Below are positions 8,884 to 17,570 of a stretch of DNA of 64,000 nucleotides, piece after piece. The notes under the pieces were generated by a model, which ran no database searches, had not been told where the DNA came from, and saw only the letters and a program-made list of their open reading frames with translations. Origin of the DNA: Candidatus Methylospira mobilis (GTDB taxonomy: Bacteria; Pseudomonadota; Gammaproteobacteria; Methylococcales; Methylococcaceae). Each line of letters starts with the position of its first letter. Position 1 is the first letter of the stretch. Location: assembly GCF_009498235.1 (NCBI RefSeq), contig NZ_CP044205.1, forward strand, positions 801,716 through 865,715, read 5' to 3'. The translations under genes were made by a program, and so were the position numbers.

Positions 8884-10353
8884 GTGAGAAAAACAATAGT
8901 TATTTCATTTTCTTACGTACACACGAACGTCGTGTTGCCGGTTCTTGCCTGCATCGCCATGTCGGCGCCGCTTGTCCCCGCATCGGCCCAGGAACCGGCG
9001 GAGCATATCGCCGCCGAATCGGGAACAGCCGGCTTCTTCAATAGTAGCCGGGCTTTGAACCTCGAACAGGTGCTGGAACTGGCGTTCAGCAAAAACCCCG
9101 ATATGCAGGCGGCGGAAGAGCGTATCGGCCAGGCCGAAGCCAGGGTAATTGAGGCAACGGCTAACTTTTATCCCAAACTGATGGGGCAGGTCGGCTACAC
9201 CTATACCGATAACCCGGCCCTGGCGTTTTCGGCGATTGTCGCTCAGCGCCGTTTTGATTCGCAGAGTTTGGGAACGATTAATAATCCGGGCTATATCGGC
9301 AACTTCCGTCCGGAGTTGGTGGGTACGATGTCCTTGTTCGAAGGCGGTCGCGATTATTACCGTAAAAAAGCGGCCGAGCTGGGTGTGGAAGTGAGCGAAC
9401 TGGAACGCGCTGCCTTGCATAACCAACTGGCGGCGGCAGTGACGGCCGCATATTACGCCGTATTAACGGCGCCGCGGGAGGTTGAGGCTGCACGCCGCTC
9501 GCTTGCCGCCGTCGACAGCGAACTTAATCATGCGCGCGAGATGCATCAGGCGGGTTCGTTGCTGCGCTCCGATGTGCTGTCTCTGGAAGTAAGGCATGCG
9601 CAGGCCAGGGAGCGCGAATTGCAAACCTTGAACGCGCAGGAGTCCGCGCATACGGGGTTAAAGACACTGCTGGGGTTGGGAACGGGCGATACGCTCGTGG
9701 TGAAAGAAAGCCTGAAGGACGACAAGGCGCCCCAAAATACGTTGACGGAAAACCTGTTGAACACGGCGTTGGCGCAAAGGCCGGAAATGCAGATAGCTGC
9801 GCGCCAGGTGGAAATGCGTGAAAAAGAGCTACGCGCCGAAATCGCTGGGCATATGCCGCGTGTCGACGCCTACGCCGCCTATGGATTGAACGAATCATCG
9901 CCGCAATTTAATTTCAGCAAGCAAAACCTGACAGTAGGCGTCAATGCGCAAATAGAGATTTTCGGCGGCGGCGCTACCTCGGCGCGGGTGTCGGCGGCGG
10001 AGCGGCGCGTGGCCGAGGCGCAGGCGGCGCGTGAACGCGTGCGTCTCGATATCGATGCCGAAGTTCAACGCGCGAAGAATAATCTGAGCGAAGTGGAAGC
10101 GCGCCGGCAGGTAACGGAAGCGGCGCAGACATCGGCGGAAGAAGCCTTGCGTCTGGTGCATGAGCAATACCGGGCCGGGGCGGCCGGCGTTACCCGCTAT
10201 CTGGAAGCCGAAGCGGATCGCACCGCGAGCGAAATGCGCGCGGTAACCGCCCGCTTCGAAGTGCAGATTGCCCGGGCCAATCTGCAAAAAGCCATTGGGT
10301 ATTGGTTTCAATCGGACTTTGAAGCCGAGCGTCGAACGAGCGGCGGCAAGTAG
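8884..10353 (+). CDS. TolC-family outer-membrane efflux protein
   Basis: A 489-residue outer-membrane channel of a tripartite efflux pump. It has an N-terminal signal peptide with a likely cut after SAQ near residue 36, then two repeats of long alpha-helical coiled coil (LEQVLELAFSKNPDMQAAEERIGQAE and the second half from about residue 290), the OEP/TolC layout. The start is GTG at 8884 because no ATG precedes the signal peptide; the ribosome site is weak. It begins a three-gene operon with the adaptor and RND pump. Confidence 0.88.
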   Translation: MRKTIVISFSYVHTNVVLPVLACIAMSAPLVPASAQEPAEHIAAESGTAGFFNSSRALNLEQVLELAFSKNPDMQAAEERIGQAEARVIEATANFYPKLMGQVGYTYTDNPALAFSAIVAQRRFDSQSLGTINNPGYIGNFRPELVGTMSLFEGGRDYYRKKAAELGVEVSELERAALHNQLAAAVTAAYYAVLTAPREVEAARRSLAAVDSELNHAREMHQAGSLLRSDVLSLEVRHAQARERELQTLNAQESAHTGLKTLLGLGTGDTLVVKESLKDDKAPQNTLTENLLNTALAQRPEMQIAARQVEMREKELRAEIAGHMPRVDAYAAYGLNESSPQFNFSKQNLTVGVNAQIEIFGGGATSARVSAAERRVAEAQAARERVRLDIDAEVQRAKNNLSEVEARRQVTEAAQTSAEEALRLVHEQYRAGAAGVTRYLEAEADRTASEMRAVTARFEVQIARANLQKAIGYWFQSDFEAERRTSGGK

Positions 10354-10434
10354 CCGCTGTTGTGTTTGTCGCGCGCTTTGCGCGGCGAGTTCACACTCTC
10401 AAAGAGCAAAGATTCATACCATCAAGGTGTACTG

Positions 10435-11526
10435 ATGAATAAATTCGATTACGAGCCACAGCAGGCAGCATCCCGCAAAAAAATCATTTACGCCGCTCTC
10501 TCGGTTCTGGGGTTGATTCTGATATTGGTTTGGATGCAAGGCGGTTTCACTCACAAGACCCAGCCGGGACATGCCGATCCGGCAGGCCGCCACGCCGTCG
10601 ATAAAAGCGTACCAACTGCGCAGGTGGTCGAGCGCGATGTCGATGAAATTCAGTTCTGGCCCGCGTCGGTAACGTCCAGAGATGTTGCCCATGTCGCCTC
10701 CCGAGTGGCTGCGCGTATCGTAGCATTGAAGGTGCGCGCAGGCGACAGGGTGACGGCAGGGCAGGTGCTGGGGCAGCTGGACGACAAGGAATATGGTTCG
10801 CGTTTGCAGCAGGCGCGTTCGGCGCTGGAAGCCGCTCAAGCACAAGCGCAGCGGACCACGGCCGAACTCCGCCGTAGCGAAACCCTGTTTGAAAAAGAGG
10901 TTGTGACACAGCAAATGCTGGAGGCCGCACAGGCTGCGGCCCGTACCGCCAACGCCCAGGTAGCCGAAGCGCGCGCGGCTGTCGGGGTTTCCGCGTCGGT
11001 GGATGCGGAAACGCAACTGCGCGCACCGTTCGATGCAGTGGTGGTGCGGCGTCTGCTGGAGCCGGGCGACACCGCGATGCCGGGCGCTCCGGTATTGTTG
11101 CTGCAATCGCTGCGCCATCTACGCATCGAAGCGGCGCTGCCGGAAAGCTGCGCCGCATCGCTGCAGCTGGGCGATCGATTATTGGCGCAAGTCGGACAGA
11201 ATCATTACCCGGTCGCCATCGAAGAAATCTCGCCGGTGTTCGATGCCGATACGCGCACCACGTTGATCAAGGCCGGGCTGGATGCTTCCGTATCGCTGCG
11301 GCCGGGCGCGTTTGCCCGACTGGAAAAAGCCTGCGGCAATCACCGGGGCTTGTTCGTGCCGCTGGCGGCGGTGCATCGTAGCGGCCAGCTGGAATCGGTT
11401 TACCTTGTCGAAGACGGCAACGAACAGCTCCGGCATATACGCACCGGCAAAGCGCAGGCCGAATGGGTCGAAGTGCTGGCCGGTTTGAAGGCGGGGCAGA
11501 CGGTGAGTTTAAGTCATGGCGAGTAA
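10435..11526 (+). CDS. RND efflux periplasmic adaptor (HlyD/AcrA family)
   Basis: A 363-residue membrane-fusion protein: one N-terminal membrane anchor (IIYAALSVLGLILILVWMQGG), a lipoyl-like half motif (VAARIVALKVRAGDRVTAGQVLGQLD near residue 85), an alpha-helical hairpin rich in Ala/Gln, a second lipoyl half, and a beta-barrel domain. It bridges the RND pump and the TolC-like channel. ATG at 10435 follows a weak AAGGTG site. Its end overlaps the pump gene by 11 bases, so translation is coupled. Confidence 0.9.
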   Translation: MNKFDYEPQQAASRKKIIYAALSVLGLILILVWMQGGFTHKTQPGHADPAGRHAVDKSVPTAQVVERDVDEIQFWPASVTSRDVAHVASRVAARIVALKVRAGDRVTAGQVLGQLDDKEYGSRLQQARSALEAAQAQAQRTTAELRRSETLFEKEVVTQQMLEAAQAAARTANAQVAEARAAVGVSASVDAETQLRAPFDAVVVRRLLEPGDTAMPGAPVLLLQSLRHLRIEAALPESCAASLQLGDRLLAQVGQNHYPVAIEEISPVFDADTRTTLIKAGLDASVSLRPGAFARLEKACGNHRGLFVPLAAVHRSGQLESVYLVEDGNEQLRHIRTGKAQAEWVEVLAGLKAGQTVSLSHGE

Positions 11527-14500
11527 CATCAACAACGGACCCGTACGCAGAGGCTTCAGCGCCGAAATTGTCCGGCTTTTTATCACCTCCAAGCTGTCCA
11601 TGCTGCTGTTGATCGCCTCCCTGCTGGCGGGGATGGGCGCCTTGTTGCTGATGCCGCGTGAGGAAGAGCCGCAAATCATCGTGCCGATGGCCGATGTCTG
11701 GGTGCAAATGCCGGGCGCTTCCGCCGAGGAAGTGGAAAAACTGGTGGTTACGCCGCTGGAAAGCCGCCTCCGGGAGATAGACGGCGTCGAGTATGTGTAT
11801 TCGTCGTCGCGCGAAGGCGAAGGCATGGTGACGGTGCGCTTCTACGTCGGCGAAGACCGCGAAGACAGCCTGGTCAAGGTCTGGAGCAAACTGATGTCGA
11901 ATCAGGATGTGATTCCGCCCGGCGTCAAAGGCTGGGGAGTCAGGCCGGTGGAAATCGACGACGTGCCGATAGTGACGCTGACCCTGTCTTCCGCCAATGC
12001 GCTGTACGACACCGCCGCGCTCAGACGGCTTGCCGACGAGATCAAGGTCAAGCTGGGAGAAGTGGCGGATGCCGGAAAAATAGCCGTGGTTGGCGGCGAA
12101 CCGCGCCAGATGGAAGTTTATCCCGACCCGGCGGCGCTGGCGGCGCACGGCTTGACCCTGCCTGAAGTGCTGGTCGCGTTACGTAGCGCCAATATCAGTC
12201 TGCAGGCAGGCCGTTTCGAGCGTGGCGATCAGGTTATCCAGGTCGACGCCGGGCCGATGTTCCACAGCGGGGACGATGTTGCGATGACGGTGTTGAAAAC
12301 ACAGGATAATCGCGCCGTGTATTTGCGCGATGTCGCCGAGGTGCGCGATGCCGCCGAAATCAGCAGTTATACGCGCATGAACTTCGGTCCCGCCGCTGCG
12401 GACAGCCGCCATATCGGCGGGCAGGAAACGCAGGCTGCGGCGCCGGGGGAGCAGCGGCAGGCGGTGACGGTGGCGGTTTCCAAGCGCAAGGGGGCCAATG
12501 CGGTTGCGGTAGCGGAAAGCACCATCAACATGGTGGATAGCTTGCGCGGCAAGCTGGTGCCGGACGACGTCACGGTCAGCATTACGCGCGATTACGGCGA
12601 AACCGCCAATCACAAGGTCAACGAACTGGTTAAACATCTGTTTATCGCGATTTTGACCATACTGGTGCTGCTGGCGTTTGCGCTGGGGCCGAAAGAATCG
12701 CTGATCGTCGCGCTGGCGGTGCCGATGACGCTGGGCGTGACCCTGCTGTTCGACCTGGTGGCGGGTTATACCATCAACCGCGTCACGCTGTTCGCGTTGA
12801 TATTGTCGCTCGGTCTGCTGGTCGACGACCCCATCGTCGATGTCGAAAATATCTACCGTCATTTCAAGCTGCGCAGGGAAAGCCCGCTCGATGCCGCGCT
12901 GACCGCGGTTGACGAAGTGCGGCCGCCCACCATCTTTGCGACGCTGGCGGTCATCGTTTCGTTTCTGCCGCTGTTTTTCATTACCGGCATGATGGGGCCG
13001 TACATGGGGCCGATGGCTTTCAACGTGCCGATTGCGATGCTGATGTCGCTGCTGGTCGCCTTCACCGTTACGCCGTGGGCCAGCTATCACCTGCTGCAAA
13101 GCGAATATGGCAAGGGCGACGAAGCGCCGTTCGATCTGAAACGCAGTTCCGTTTATCGCTGGTACGACTGGGCTTTGGGCGGGCTGCTCCGGCATCCCAT
13201 GCGCGCGCGTCTGTTTTTGTGGCTGACGCTGCTGGCGTTTGCCGGATCGGCAATGCTGGCGGTCACGCGCGCGGTTCCGCTCAAGCTGCTGCCGTTCGAC
13301 AATAAAAACGAGATGCAACTGGTAATCGACATGCCGCGCGGCAGCACCCAGGAGGCGACCGACGGCCTCGCGCGCGAACTGGAAGCCTATCTGGCGCAAG
13401 TCAACGAAGTCACCGATTTCCAGACCTATATCGGTCTGGCGTCGCCGATGGACTTCAACGGCATGGTCAGGCATTACTACCTGCGCAGCGGCGGCTATGT
13501 CGGCGAGATTCGCATCAACCTGCTGTCCAAGGAAAAACGCGAGCAGCAATCGCATCAAATCGCGTTGCGGCTCCGTCCCGACATAGAGGGAATAGCCGCG
13601 CGTCATGGCGGCAACGTCAAAATCGTCGAAACGCCGCCCGGCCCGCCGGTATTGTCGACCTTCGTTGCGGAAGTTTACGGTCCGCCAGATCGCGATTACC
13701 GCGATCTGGCGCAGGTCACGCGCACTGTGCGCGGCTATATCGAGGGCATCAACGGCGTGCGCGACGTAGACGATTTTGTCGATGAAGACATGCAACGCAT
13801 CCGTTTCGACCTGGACCGGCAGAAAGCCGCGCAGCAGGGCGTGACGGTGGCCGATGTGGCCGCTACCCTGCGCATCGCTCTGGCCGGAGAGCAGGCCGGC
13901 ATTGTGCACGAACCCTCGGAGCGATTGCCGTTGAGTATCCGCGTCAGGCTGCAGCGCGCCGAGCGCTCGTCGGTGGCCGATTTGCTGGCGCTACGCGTTA
14001 AAACCGCGCGCGGTGCATTGGTGCCATTGGGCGAGTTGGGACAGATCAGCGAAGAAACGGTGGATCAGACCATTTATCACAAAAACCTGAAGCGTCTGAA
14101 CTACGTGATAGCGGAAATGGTCGGGCAGACGCCGGTCGAAGCGGTGCTGGACTACTGGGCTATCGAAAAAGCGCATCCGCTGCCGGCAGGCTACAGCGTC
14201 GATCTGGCCGGCGAGGGGGAATGGAAAATTACCGTCGATGTGTTCCGCGACCTGGGGCTGGCGTTCGGCGCGGCGCTGTTGATGATCTATGTGCTGCTGG
14301 TCGCGCAGACCGGTTCGCTGAGCATGCCGCTGATCATCATGGTGGCGATACCGCTGACCATCATCGGCATCATGCCCGGATTCTGGGTGCTTAACCTGTT
14401 TACGACGCCGGTTGCCGGGTTCGACAATCCGATCCTGTTCACCGCGACCGGCATGATCGGCATGATCGCGCTGGCCGGGATAGTGGTGCGCAACTCGATT

Positions 14501-14755
14501 ATCCTGATCGACTTCATCGAACGCCTGCGCGCGCAAGGCGTGGAGCTGGTCGAGGCCATGATCGAAGCCGGTGCGACGCGTCTGCGCCCGATATTCCTGA
14601 CCGCCGGCGCGGCGATGTTCGGTTCGTTTGTGATCACCCTGGACCCGATATTCTCAGGGCTGGCGTGGAGCTTTATATTCGGTATTTTTGCATCCACCGC
14701 GTTTTCGTTGCTGGTGGTGCCGGTGGTTTATTATTTGTTGAATAAAGAGCGGTAG
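11516..14755 (+). CDS. RND efflux permease (AcrB superfamily)
   Basis: A 1079-residue proton-driven inner-membrane pump. The first membrane helix is followed by a large periplasmic porter loop, then the mid-membrane block LILSLGLLVDDPIVDVENIY whose Asp-Asp pair is the proton relay of HAE-type pumps, and the second half repeats the plan (GMIGMIALAGIVVRNSIILID). The substrate cannot be told. PREEEPQIIVP after helix 1 marks the widespread environmental subgroup, not the classical AcrB branch. It is the last gene of the operon. Confidence 0.92.
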   Translation: MASNINNGPVRRGFSAEIVRLFITSKLSMLLLIASLLAGMGALLLMPREEEPQIIVPMADVWVQMPGASAEEVEKLVVTPLESRLREIDGVEYVYSSSREGEGMVTVRFYVGEDREDSLVKVWSKLMSNQDVIPPGVKGWGVRPVEIDDVPIVTLTLSSANALYDTAALRRLADEIKVKLGEVADAGKIAVVGGEPRQMEVYPDPAALAAHGLTLPEVLVALRSANISLQAGRFERGDQVIQVDAGPMFHSGDDVAMTVLKTQDNRAVYLRDVAEVRDAAEISSYTRMNFGPAAADSRHIGGQETQAAAPGEQRQAVTVAVSKRKGANAVAVAESTINMVDSLRGKLVPDDVTVSITRDYGETANHKVNELVKHLFIAILTILVLLAFALGPKESLIVALAVPMTLGVTLLFDLVAGYTINRVTLFALILSLGLLVDDPIVDVENIYRHFKLRRESPLDAALTAVDEVRPPTIFATLAVIVSFLPLFFITGMMGPYMGPMAFNVPIAMLMSLLVAFTVTPWASYHLLQSEYGKGDEAPFDLKRSSVYRWYDWALGGLLRHPMRARLFLWLTLLAFAGSAMLAVTRAVPLKLLPFDNKNEMQLVIDMPRGSTQEATDGLARELEAYLAQVNEVTDFQTYIGLASPMDFNGMVRHYYLRSGGYVGEIRINLLSKEKREQQSHQIALRLRPDIEGIAARHGGNVKIVETPPGPPVLSTFVAEVYGPPDRDYRDLAQVTRTVRGYIEGINGVRDVDDFVDEDMQRIRFDLDRQKAAQQGVTVADVAATLRIALAGEQAGIVHEPSERLPLSIRVRLQRAERSSVADLLALRVKTARGALVPLGELGQISEETVDQTIYHKNLKRLNYVIAEMVGQTPVEAVLDYWAIEKAHPLPAGYSVDLAGEGEWKITVDVFRDLGLAFGAALLMIYVLLVAQTGSLSMPLIIMVAIPLTIIGIMPGFWVLNLFTTPVAGFDNPILFTATGMIGMIALAGIVVRNSIILIDFIERLRAQGVELVEAMIEAGATRLRPIFLTAGAAMFGSFVITLDPIFSGLAWSFIFGIFASTAFSLLVVPVVYYLLNKER

Positions 14756-14822
14756 CGTGCGTACTTGGGGGGATGACTGAGGATATGGTAAAAAATAACA
14801 TCCAGAATCAGCCATCAACTCT

Positions 14823-14910
14823 GTTCGCCCTGAGCCTGCCGAACCATGAACGGACTAACTATCAATCTGCCAGGATTTTCCATTCATCCTTCGACAGGCT
14901 CAGGGCGAAC
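14823..14910. repeat. REPIN-like pair of inverted REP sequences
   Basis: GTTCGCCCTGAGCCTGCCGA at 14823 and its inverted partner ending CAGGCTCAGGGCGAAC at 14910 differ at one of 21 positions and enclose 46 bases. This is the best preserved copy of the REP core that also appears near 6914 and 59424. It lies at the boundary between the RND operon and the accessory island. Confidence 0.75.
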
Positions 14911-14948
14911 GGAAAATCATGAAAATCGGGGGGTGTCTGAACGGTTAC

Positions 14949-15167
14949 TCACTGCATCTGTCTTGCAGAAGCAAGCACACGACGAAAAACAGGCGCGCCG
15001 TACAAGGGGCGCTCACACAGCGCGAGCGTTTTCTCGGCGACCTCCCCGTAGGGATCATTCCGAATGGCGGTTATCAAAGGCACCCAGTCGGGAGCTTGAC
15101 CCCGTGCAAGAATGTCCTCAATGGCCGCGATTGTGAATTTCTCATGCGTCAAGTGGCGGTGTTTCAT
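14949..15167 (-). CDS. Small hypothetical protein coupled to nucleotidyltransferase remnant
   Basis: A 72-residue, mostly helical protein (EKFTIAAIEDILARGQAPDW then VAEKTLALCERPLYG). I do not recognise a named family. Its ATG overlaps the stop of the upstream nucleotidyltransferase gene by four bases (ATGA), so the two were a coupled pair; the small protein is the candidate partner of the transferase. It seems intact although its partner is broken. Confidence 0.55.
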   Translation of the reverse strand: MKHRHLTHEKFTIAAIEDILARGQAPDWVPLITAIRNDPYGEVAEKTLALCERPLYGAPVFRRVLASARQMQ

Positions 15168-15996
15168 GTGTCAAGCCCCGGTAATTTAACGGGCGGCAGT
15201 ATTTGACCCTCGGCGCGTGCGTCGCGCCATGTGTCAATCTTCGTTTGTACCTGCCCGGCAGTCGTCGATGTCTCTAAACGCAACGCCTGTTCACAGCTGT
15301 TCAGTAGTCTGTCAGACAATTGACCGCAGACATTGGCGACATGGCTCCAGCGATCAAACGGAGGTTGGACTCCTTTGTATTCGGCGAGGTCAACGCTATC
15401 GAGATCATAGGGCGGCGGCGCGGCAAGCTGCATCATCAATTGAGTGCGAACCACCCATGCGTCGCCGCTCTTTTGCGGGTAGAGTTCATCCATGCACTAC
15501 AGTGCTTCGCCGGCGGTCTCGATCCCCATGTGCGCCGTCAGAGCCGCTAAATCGAGATAATCCCGCGTAGCGTTGCGTTCAAGGCAAAGAAATGCCTTGA
15601 TGCGCAGCACTTCCGGTAATGTCGGTAAAACCACGTCATGTTTGCCCAAACGCATGACCGTCGTTTCTAAAGGTCGAGCGCGGCGTAACTGACGGATGCC
15701 GGTTTCGACCCCATCCAATGAACCAAGAATCAAAACCGGTCGTTTGATCCGAGCCGTCTCCCATCCGGCAACCGCTTCAAGCTCTGTCAGAACGGCATCG
15801 AAATGCTCACGGAGATCAAGGAGAACATGATCGTGGTCAAATGAAAGACGATGCATCGCATAAAGTGCCGAAGCCGTCCCGCCGTCCTGCCGACAAGCAC
15901 AGCTTCCGGCAGTACCGCTTGCAATCGACAAAGCGAGGCCAGCACGTCTTCCCACGCCTCGCCTTTTATACCCGATCGTTCGTCGTTTTTGCTCAT
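15164..15996 (-). pseudogene. Broken AbiEii-like nucleotidyltransferase gene
   Basis: Three pieces on the minus strand read as one protein: an N-terminus from ATG 15996 (MSKNDERSGIKGEAWEDVLA), a middle containing GGTASALYAMHRLSFDHDHV with the Gly-Gly-Thr and Asp-x-Asp elements of a nucleotidyltransferase fold, and a C-terminus ending at 15164. Two lesions separate them: an apparent 8-base imperfect tandem duplication near 15878-15892 shifts the frame just before the GGT motif, and an in-frame TAG at 15497-15499 stands where the reading would continue ALxCMDELYP. The fold resembles AbiEii/AbiGii toxins. With both lesions no full protein is made, barring a sequencing error. Confidence 0.65.
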
Positions 15997-16127
15997 AACT
16001 ATCTTGTATCACGGAGGATTATAGAGGGCAAGGCAAGCAGCAGAGCCGTCAGGGCAAAATCATCAAACATAAAAGGACGCACGAACCAGCTGATACGCTT
16101 AAAGATGGCGAAGTAAATTGAGACGTT

Positions 16128-16235
16128 TCACGCGACGAGCGGAAACGGTTCTCGAATAACGTCTGCGCCCTGTATGTCTTCTTCGGTAAGAGCCCGGTTT
16201 GCTTCCAGTACGAGTGCAACCAGAAATGGCGGTTT
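16128..16235 (-). other. Unassigned gene-end fragment
   Basis: Between the nucleotidyltransferase remnant and the PIN gene, a minus-strand frame without a start codon reads 35 protein-like residues ending LTEEDIQGADVIREPFPLVA and a TGA. It looks like the tail of a lost small gene, but I cannot name it. The remainder of 16013-16272 shows nothing else. Confidence 0.25.
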
Positions 16236-16272
16236 TTATGGTTTTAACATGAGACAGTCCGTATCGAAAAGT

Positions 16273-16722
16273 CTAATTAACAAGCGCTACAAACTCGCTT
16301 GGCTTGATGACTTTGATTCCAATATCATTCAATATCTCTGCTGTCTTTTTTAGGAGTCGCATGTCATTCGTGATGAAATACCCACCGCCATTCTTTGCGC
16401 TTTCAACAATATGGAATGCGTCGTTGTCGTGCTTCCCAGGCTTGGCGTTCCCTTGTACCAAGGCACGGATTTTCTGGTGCGTTGCTAACTCAGTGGGTGT
16501 TAGCGGCACTGGCACCGAGTAAATTAATTGCGATGCTTTTCGCCTCACCTCTGCGGGGGTGTTAGTGTGCTCAATCTCCGCCTTGACGGAATACGGCAGA
16601 AGCAGAGTGAAGGCATTTTCTTCTGCCATATGTAAAATTATATCGACGGCCTTGTCTTCTACTCCGCCGGTGTAGTCAAGAACATTTGCATCAATGAAGT
16701 TATTGCAGAAACGAGGATTCAT
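16273..16722 (-). CDS. PIN-domain protein, likely ribonuclease toxin
   Basis: A 149-residue single PIN domain. The acidic metal ligands are visible: Asp in FIDANVLDY near residue 12, Glu in SVKAEIEH near residue 49, Asp in KHDNDAFHIVE near residue 100 and Asp in YFITNDMRLLKK near residue 119. PIN toxins cleave RNA. The ATG at 16722 overlaps the stop of the HTH gene upstream by four bases, the usual coupling of an antitoxin-first operon. The region is AT-richer than the flanking core genes, suggesting transfer. Confidence 0.75.
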   Translation of the reverse strand: MNPRFCNNFIDANVLDYTGGVEDKAVDIILHMAEENAFTLLLPYSVKAEIEHTNTPAEVRRKASQLIYSVPVPLTPTELATHQKIRALVQGNAKPGKHDNDAFHIVESAKNGGGYFITNDMRLLKKTAEILNDIGIKVIKPSEFVALVN

Positions 16723-17240
16723 AACTTGCCTCTTTTCTCGCCATTGATGGCCGCATATTTATTAGCGATACAGACGATAGCGTCATCAATGAGATGCCGG
16801 TCACGTTCTAAATCTGGCGAACAATCACGCCGTGAGTACCAACTTGGTGAAAAATTACCATTCTGCTGATGGTAAAATGAAAGCTTTATCGGCCCTAAAG
16901 TAGCGCATCGTTTTTCCATGTCTACAACCCAAGGGGAGGCCGGTCCGCCTCGATTGGTAACGCGCGTTATGATTTCTGTTAATTCAAGAGCATAATCGTT
17001 ATAAGCGGCGATTGATTGCAAATTGCCTGTTCTAAGAGTGACGCTATCAGGTCGCCAAGCTAACCCGAAATCCTCCATCCGTATCCAAGCATTAATTGCG
17101 CATTCTGCTGGGCCAGGTATTTCTTGGCTGTGGTCGAGCCAGCGGCGAAACGTGCGCTGATTCACACCCAGAAACTGGGCCGCTTCTTTCGGTTCGAGGT
17201 TCAGACGGTGTAAGGCAGAGTTTAGTTCATCGCTCGTCAT
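16719..17240 (-). CDS. HTH-domain protein, candidate antitoxin of the PIN gene
   Basis: A 173-residue protein with an N-terminal helix-turn-helix (LEPKEAAQFLGVNQRTFRRWLDHSQEIPG, residues about 16-44) and a C-terminal part of unknown fold. It is larger than common PIN antitoxins such as VapB or Phd. It precedes and overlaps the PIN gene, and a perfect 12-bp dyad lies 15 bases upstream of its start, consistent with autorepression. The antitoxin role is inference from layout. Confidence 0.6.
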   Translation of the reverse strand: MTSDELNSALHRLNLEPKEAAQFLGVNQRTFRRWLDHSQEIPGPAECAINAWIRMEDFGLAWRPDSVTLRTGNLQSIAAYNDYALELTEIITRVTNRGGPASPWVVDMEKRCATLGPIKLSFYHQQNGNFSPSWYSRRDCSPDLERDRHLIDDAIVCIANKYAAINGEKRGKL

Positions 17241-17254
17241 ATTGTCTCACATAA

Positions 17255-17295
17255 AATTGACATTTTTACCTAAAATACAGGGCAAAATGTCAATT
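17255..17295 (-). promoter_or_regulatory. Perfect 12-bp operator dyad of the HTH-PIN pair
   Basis: AATTGACATTTT (17255-17266) and AAAATGTCAATT (17284-17295) are exact reverse complements with a 17-base spacer. On the minus strand the right-hand copy offers TTGACA-like bases (TTGACATTTT) as a -35 box, so the operator probably overlaps the promoter of the HTH gene. Confidence 0.6.
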
Positions 17296-17348
17296 TGCAA
17301 GTTATTTTTAAGCATAATCAATTAAAATTGATTGGACAAAATGAGCCC

Positions 17349-17427
17349 TTTTGTCTCATGTCAAAATGGACGCTTCAGGCGCGGCGCGGGGTGCAGCGCC
17401 TCTTTCACTCTCCAACATGAGACAAAA
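17349..17427. repeat. 12-bp inverted repeat flanking 55 bases before the integrase remnant
   Basis: TTTTGTCTCATG (17349-17360) and CATGAGACAAAA (17416-17427) are exact reverse complements. The right copy ends at the first base of the ATG of the integrase remnant. It may be an operator or an end of a lost element; a TGTCTCA core also occurs at 17243 just before the HTH gene. Confidence 0.45.
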
Positions 17428-17560
17428 TGAACGACGAGCGAAAACACCTGACCGGGCGCGAGATCGAAAAGCTGTTGGTGGTCAAGGGTGTGCGCAACGG
17501 GGTGCGCGCTGCTTATTGGTGATGCTGTTCCTGCATGCTGAAGCCGAGCCCGGCGAAAAC
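17427..17560 (+). pseudogene. Tyrosine-recombinase (integrase) N-terminal remnant
   Basis: From ATG 17427 the frame reads MNDERKHLTGREIEKLL and then fails at a TGA at 17520. The next frame continues with RCLLVMLFLHA, and together they match the typical start of short FimB/XerD-like integrases (LTGREIEKLL...RCLLLMLFRHG). Nothing of the catalytic domain follows, because the EF-hand gene begins at 17571 on the other strand. It is a scar of a mobile element at the right edge of the accessory island. Confidence 0.6.
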
Positions 17561-17570
17561 ACAGAGAACC

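Noticed and set aside
12179..13909. A 576-codon open frame on the minus strand
   Set aside because: It lies entirely inside the RND pump gene on the other strand. Its composition (very rich in His, Gln, Arg, Asp) is that of an antisense shadow in GC-rich DNA.
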